Positions 59,466 through 64,000 of a stretch of DNA of 64,000 nt are shown here, one piece after another. The stretch spans positions 54,539,092-54,603,091 of the forward strand of contig OX377620.1 in the NCBI GenBank assembly GCA_947397865.1, read 5' to 3'. Under the pieces are notes generated by a model. It was not told the DNA's origin, searched no databases, and saw nothing but the letters and a program-made list of their open reading frames with translations. The translations under genes were made by a program, and so were the position numbers. Origin of the DNA: Polietes domitor (Eukaryota > Arthropoda > Insecta > Diptera > Muscidae). Positions within the stretch are counted from its first letter, which is position 1. Each line of letters begins with the position of its first letter.

Positions 59466-60393
59466 CAGGTTTTGCCAACAAGAGGTGTTATTTTGAATCA
59501 CCCGTTATTTCGGTAGCTGTCACTTTTGAAGCTTTTATTCTTTGACATTTGACAAGTAGAAACTACGCCATTACTAAAAATGAAACCATACACGCTTCAA
59601 CAACGCATTGAAATTATTAAAATTCATGAATGAAAATGATCCGGAATTCCATCGAAAAATCATCTTGACTGATGAGGCCCATATCCACCTCTGTGGCTAT
59701 GTCAACAAGCAAAATTGTCGCATAAGAGTTATTGTTGAGAAAACCCAAGAGTTATTGTTGAGAAGCCTCTCCATCCTAATCGTGTGACTGTTTGGTGCGG
59801 ATTGTGGTCCGGCAGGGGTCATTAGACCTTACTTTTTCGAAAATGAGGTTGGATCAACAGTTACGGTGAATGGATTGCGCAATCGAGAGATGATTAATGA
59901 TTTTTTATGATCGGAGTTGGATGGTATTGATCTGGACAACGTTTACTTTCAACAAGACGGCGCTACGTGCCACACAAGCAACGAAACCATTGCTCTTTTA
60001 CGGCAAAAGTTTCCGGACTGTGTTATCTCTCGAAGAGGTGATCACAATTGGCCACCGATATCTTGTGATTTAACACCTTGCGACTTGTTCCTTTGGGGCC
60101 AAGTGAATGATAAGGTCTACGCCAACAGCCCAGCGTCGATTCAAGACCTCAAAGATAGAATTCGTGAGGCTATCGAGGACATAGGGCAGCCACTTTGCGA
60201 TTTGGTTATGGAAAATTTCATGGAAAGTATATGGTCCTGTGAGCGTGCTCGTGGTGGCCTTCTGGCTGATGTTGTTTTTCATTAATAACGGTATACCTTC
60301 CTCTTTACTATAAAATAAACATCCGATCATTTATCTCAAAAAATGGCATTTTTCTTTGAATACCAAAATAACACCTGTTGTTGGAAAACCCTG
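59466..60393 (+). mobile_element. Mariner-family (DD41D) element, 928 bp, degenerate
   Basis: Terminal inverted repeats of about 30 bp: CAGGTTTTGCCAACAAGAGG at 59466 and, inverted, CAGGGTTTTCCAACAACAGG ending at 60393. Both continue TGTTATTTTG. They are flanked by TA at 59464-59465 and 60394-60395. It encloses a broken transposase gene running in the same direction. It is shortened by internal deletion. Confidence 0.85.
59580..60285 (+). pseudogene. DD41D mariner-family transposase, frameshifted
   Basis: Relic of a cut-and-paste transposase that would bind the element's inverted repeats and cut at TA. It starts MKPYTLQQRIEIIKIHE at 59580 and stops at once (TGA). It continues after a deletion with NDPEFHRKIILTDEAHIHLC (first catalytic Asp at 59671-59673). 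A 23-bp tandem duplication lies at 59724-59769. Then come VTVWCGLWS, a frameshift, PYFFENEVGSTVTVNG, a stop at about 59910, and an intact tail of about 122 codons. The second Asp is in QQDGATCHT (59956-59958) and the third in CDLFLW (60082-60084). Exactly 41 residues lie between them, hence DD41D, the spacing of rosa-like elements. Several stops and shifts make it inactive. Confidence 0.85.
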
Positions 60394-60395
60394 TA

Positions 60396-61439
60396 TAGAC
60401 ATATATTGTTTTCTTGGTCAGCTCTACAAAAATAAAGCAAAATATTTTTCTATTTTTGCGTTTCTTTTTCGTGGTACAGATAAGTCTCTTTCCGAAACAA
60501 ATATATTTTTCTCATTTTTTGGAGATTCTTCCTAAACAGCTTTCTATCTGATTCGCAAGATTTGTGGACATCATAAGTTTCTTTAATTGAACATATAAGC
60601 AGATGTGATCAGACTTCGAAGAGAATATTCCGATTTCCTTATTTAAAAAATATAAAAAAATATCCATAGAATTGTTTACAATCCTCTCTGAGTTTAAAAA
60701 GCCCAAATACATCAGAAAGTGTTATACATAACCTTCTGACAATATTTTTGTAAACTAATGTAATCGGCTGATAATCGACAGTATTCTAAGTGAGCGAAAG
60801 TACGAAAATCGTTATTTACCCGTAAGGCACAATTTCAACATACAGTTTCTTGTGCTACAACATCTATTAAAAATTAGTATCACTTCCCAGATATTTCAGT
60901 TTTTTTATTGCACAGTGTAATTTAACGGATATACTCTGGTCACTCTGTTTTTTGTTTATTTACAAAAATGCTGAAAATTTGACTTATTTCGATACCCTAC
61001 ACCTTAGGATTGATTATTCGTTTTGCCTTACCATTTGAAACACCTAGAAATATACATCGGAGACCTATAGAGAGTTCAAATTTTGTACTATGGACCACAA
61101 AAAACATGAAATCAGACCACACCAATAACTTTTAACTTTATTTTTTCCTCATCCCGATGACTTTGCTATTATGAAACTTGAACGAAAATTACTACTAACA
61201 GCAGACTTCAAACTCTTTAGCAGTACGAATGCTGAATCAAGATTGTGTTATTATGACAGAAAAGCTGCTGTAATAGCAGAAAAGTGCCTGATGATAGGAA
61301 GCAGACAATCGCTTCTGCTAACAGACTGCAGACTTTTTTTTCTAAGTACATCTACGCACTCGCTACAGCCTCTAATTTGCCGGTAAAACTGGCGAATGTA
61401 CCCCGTCGTGTATTTAACGTTTAAAATTTTTAAAATTAT
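60396..61439. other. Stretch with no recognised gene; orphan element ends
   Basis: 60911-60920 reads CACAGTG followed by TAA, an orphan inverse TTA|CACTGT-type end. 60991-61075 is a separate HINE-like 5' block. 61171-61386 is a 71-codon forward frame without a recognised domain. Confidence 0.3.
60991..61075 (+). mobile_element. Orphan HINE-like 5' block
   Basis: ATACCCTACACCTTAGGATT, then CCATTTGAAACACCTAGAAA and CGGAGACCTATAGAGAG, parallels the HINE order (TATACCCT, TTTGTAACACC, GAGACCCTATAAAG). It does not continue into any of the three internal-unit types here and may represent a fourth family. Confidence 0.4.
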
Positions 61440-61703
61440 TGGTTTGAACTGGGATATTGTCCTGGCTCAAGACCATTTTTCATCTATATTTAATAGAATG
61501 CAGATTTATTTACAAATGGCATGGTGACATTTATTACTTGGCTGCAGACTGCCACGATCGTGATTTCGACCATGTCAAAAGTCTTTTCAAGTGGCTTCGC
61601 AGCGACTTTTCAACATCAAACCCGGCCTCTATAAGGAGATGATTCTCACAGACGAACGAGAAGCACAACTCACTTGCCGAATTTGCGTTTCGCACCAAGT
61701 AAT
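61440..61703. mobile_element. FB1 left arm, single
   Basis: TTTGAACTGGGATATTGTCC, ATGGCATGGTGACATTTATT, TGATTTCGACCATGTCAAAA, TTCGCAGCGACTTTTCAAC and ACTCACTTGCCGAATTTGCG match the FB1 left arm. No spacer or right arm follows. The 61-codon frame from 61457 reads this arm. Confidence 0.7.
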
Positions 61704-61878
61704 AATTTAATTAAAATTATTTTTTTAATTTACAAATTTTAAGTTAGTCATCCAAGCGATTAAATTTTAATCCCAAATAAAATATTGTTGATTTTTGAGG
61801 TTTACTTTAAATTTATTTTTAGTTTGTCAGGATCGGGTAGCTTTCGGTATATATATATACATGGCCGCATTTAAAACC
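61704..61878. other. Short AT-rich spacer
   Basis: Nothing recognised apart from a short TATATA run at 61851-61859. Confidence 0.3.
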
Positions 61879-62172
61879 AACAAGTAAAAAGAGCGTTAAC
61901 TTTATATACCCTCCACCATGGATTGCATTTCAAAGAGACTTTAGATTTTACAGAAGTGCAGTAATATCTCAGGATAATTATACATTTTTTAAATATAGCC
62001 AAACCTAAAGAAATTATAATAATAATTAAAATAAAAAATAATTTTATAATTGGATATAAATTTTTTATTATTTTACACTATATATATAGAAATAATACTT
62101 CAAGCCAATTAAAAAAGTATATATATAAGATCTCAATATTCGAAAAAGCTTAAATATTAGGGGATATGTAGT
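61879..62172 (-). mobile_element. HINE-A element, 3' part in reverse (interrupted)
   Basis: The inverse of the HINE-A terminus: AACAAGTAAAAAGAGCG, TATATACCCTCCACCATGGA, AGAAGTGCAGTAATATCTC and TAGCCAAACC. The hairpin is reduced. It stops at GATATGTAGT where a palindromic element has inserted. Confidence 0.7.
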
Positions 62173-63085
62173 AGGCTGGGTCGCCGTCCATACAAATTGA
62201 AAAACAAGTTCCAGTCACCCCACGAAAATAAAATTCGGATTGTTTAATGATGATCTGCAAAGTATTTCGTTCCTAGATCAAGCCATCTGTAAGCTAAACG
62301 CTCTTGAAAATAACCCTAAAAATCATGCTTTTCCCGTATAATTTTTTGTGTTACATTTGCTCCCAAAATTTTTTCTGAAATATTAGACCCCTGAAAGCAC
62401 TTTAAATAAAAATTTTGATTCTTGTCTTAGAGTACCATATTGCTCGAATTATTGTACCTTTGGATATTTTGTGGATTTTCACAGTGACTACTGCAATTTT
62501 TTTCAAATTTGGTGATAGTATTATATAAAATATAAATAGCTGCAGTCTATACCTTTCAAATGATGAAAATCGAAAGCAAATTGACGCCGCAGCCCTCATT
62601 TTTGTAAAAAGTGTTTGAACATTTTGGCTGTGAAAACCATTATCTGCATTAAATTATTTCACAAAAATGGAGCCAGTGACGTCACTATTTCGTCCCTTAC
62701 TTATCATTTAGGCATCATTCGAAAGGTATTGATTCCTCCTATTTATTTTTCATTACACCTCTTACAAAATGTTTCCAAGAAATATGACTTTTTAGCTGTC
62801 AACTTGAAAATCAATATAAATGAACAATGAGTTATTCTAAGACAAGAATATTTCTTTTTATTTAAAGACCATCCAAGGGCCTATAAATTCAGAAAAAAAT
62901 TGGGTAAAAATGCAACATAAAAAATTACATGGGAAAAGCATAATTTTTAGGGGTGTTTTCAGGAGCGTTTAGCTCACATATGGCTTGACCCAGTGACGAA
63001 ATATTTTGTAGATCATTATTAAACAATCCAATCATCATTTGTGGGGGGGGGGTGAAAGCTGCAATTTATTTTCGTGACCCATCCT
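62173..63085. mobile_element. LTIR1: 913-bp near-complete palindrome with a 9-bp target duplication
   Basis: Ends AGGCTGGGTCGCC (62173) and, inverted, AGGATGGGTCACG (ending 63085). ATATGTAGT occurs immediately left (62164-62172) and, after one A, right (63087-63095). The arms extend almost to the centre near 62629. Pairs include GGATTGTTTAATGATGATCT with its inverse near 63030, TTCTTGTCTTAGAGTACC with its inverse at 62835, and ACCTTTCAAATGATG with its inverse near 62715. A 9-bp duplication and very long inverted arms resemble Mutator-like or Foldback elements. No transposase is present. Confidence 0.75.
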
Positions 63086-64000
63086 AATATGTAGTACATT
63101 TTCAGCTACAGCCCTATTTTAATTCCAAAAGTACAAATTTTGAAAATCCCTTATATCTTACGAAGAAAGTGCTAGATAACCTAACTTCATGATTCTAGCA
63201 ATTTTTATCACTTTTCCATTTTTGTCGTAAAAGTAAAAAATAAAGTACGAATTTGGAAAATCTTTTTATTTTTTTGTGTTGGTACAATCCCTCTGTATTC
63301 CTTGAAATAAAAATAGTTTGGAAAAATTATTTATTTTTCTTGGCTAAGCAGTAGCAGGAATGTATACACCGAATTTCATGATTCCAGCTGCGGCCACTTG
63401 GTTGGTACAATTTTTATCCACTTTTTCCAAGTTACAATCAGAGGAATGTATACACTGAATTTCATTATTCTAGGTGCAGCCGTTTGGTTGGTTGCATTTT
63501 TATCCCTCTACCAATTTTGAAAAAATACTTTTATATTATGTATATACTCGATTAGAGGAGTGTACACACCGAATTTCGAAATAAGTACCATTTTTATCCC
63601 TTTTTGCCCCATTTCACCCCCTACCAATAAATATCACTTTATGGTGCTGGTTTTTGTTATAGGGGGAATGCGCATGCCGAATATCGAGTAAGTACAAGCA
63701 GAGATATTAAAAAAATATTCTTAAATATTATTAGGGGTTATTATTATGAGTATTTTTAGTCCTTGTGAGGGAAAAATTTTTCCCTTTGGGCCGATTTCGT
63801 CCAGTTTCAATCCAACCCGATCTACGACTATAGGACGCATTTATGGAAAATTTGGACGTCCTAGTTCCTTTCGTTTATATGCAAGCGTGCTTTCAACACA
63901 CGGACGGACATGGCTAGATCGTCTTAGAATTTTATGATGATCAAGAATATGTATATTCTTTATAGGGTCCCAGATTGATATTTGAAGGTGTTACAAACTG
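63086..64000 (-). mobile_element. HINE-A element, internal and 5' part in reverse, cut by the window end
   Basis: It continues the copy interrupted at 62172: AATTCCAAAAGTACAAATTT, several inverse internal units (GTATACACCGAATTTCATGA), ATTTCACCCCCTACCAATAA, the inverse 5' block TTTTCCCTTTGGGCCGATTT, GGACGGACATGGCTAGATCG and a partial inverse TATAAAG motif near 63960. The forward frame at 63746-63937 is a reading of this block. The 5' terminus lies outside the window. Confidence 0.75.

Overview
This window looks like repeat-dense, AT-rich nuclear DNA from a brachyceran fly, most likely a calyptrate (house fly, stable fly or blow fly group). The species call is an inference from the repeat families: Helentron-associated INE-1/DINE-1-like elements, mariner relatives with DD41D spacing, fold-back elements and abundant simple repeats. 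I find no convincing host protein-coding gene, no rRNA or tRNA gene, no CRISPR array and no bacterial-style operon. The longest open frame is 199 codons, in low-complexity sequence. The only recognisable coding sequence is broken mariner transposase. The stretch is best read as intergenic or long-intron DNA built from layers of transposon insertions.

Three families (called here HINE-A, -B and -C) make up much of the window. All open with a TATACCC(T/A)-type motif that can pair with a nearby or 3' GGGTATA motif, and carry a (GTCC)n-rich 5' block. HINE-A and HINE-B have clear internal tandem units, and HINE-C has looser recurring segments. All end in a short GC-rich hairpin followed by TTACTTGTTT or a close variant. 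HINE-A (130-137 bp internal units) is at 1-766, 5331-6532, 9464-9640 with 10216-10399, 20975-21950, 21954-22302 with 24218-25522, 27917-28040, 28296-29850, 35815-36010, 47512-49249 and 61879-64000. HINE-B (152-bp units) is at 9366-9463, 16234-17062, 22303-24217, 37880-38260, 42635-44055 and 53526-54184. HINE-C is at 13727-14747, 31924-32799 and 51770-52289. Nesting gives a relative age order: HINE-B sits inside HINE-A at 22.3 kb, a fold-back/composite insert splits HINE-A at 9.6-10.2 kb, a small inverted-repeat element sits in HINE-A at 5.4 kb, and a 913-bp palindromic element sits in HINE-A at 62.2 kb.

A second layer is made of inverted-repeat elements. FB1 (complete at 32971-33663) and FB2 (879-1036, 4010-4530, 30555-30847, 32806-32950) are fold-back families. 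A near-complete palindrome at 62173-63085 has a 9-bp target duplication. A group of elements at 39.8, 49.3, 52.3, 57.8 and 59.1 kb has ends reading TTA|CAC(A/T)GT. Small TIR elements lie at 3400-3591 and 5362-5541, and a canonical small Helitron ending in CTAG lies at 54868-55092. Mariner remnants lie at 10761-11189, 33.9 kb, 35.7 kb, 46.9-47.5 kb and 59466-60393.

Between these lie islands of apparently unique sequence (about 1.0-3.4, 7.0-9.3, 11.2-13.7, 17.3-19.5, 25.5-27.9, 30.8-31.9, 36.0-37.3, 40.2-42.3, 44.6-46.8, 49.6-51.8 and 55.1-57.8 kb). Several are richer in CA, CAG/CAA and GAT triplet repeats. I could assign no function to them. The most interesting signals are structural: shared ends and swapped 3' modules among the HINE families, an indel-free 152-bp array, the TTA|CACWGT termini, and the palindromic element with its target duplication.
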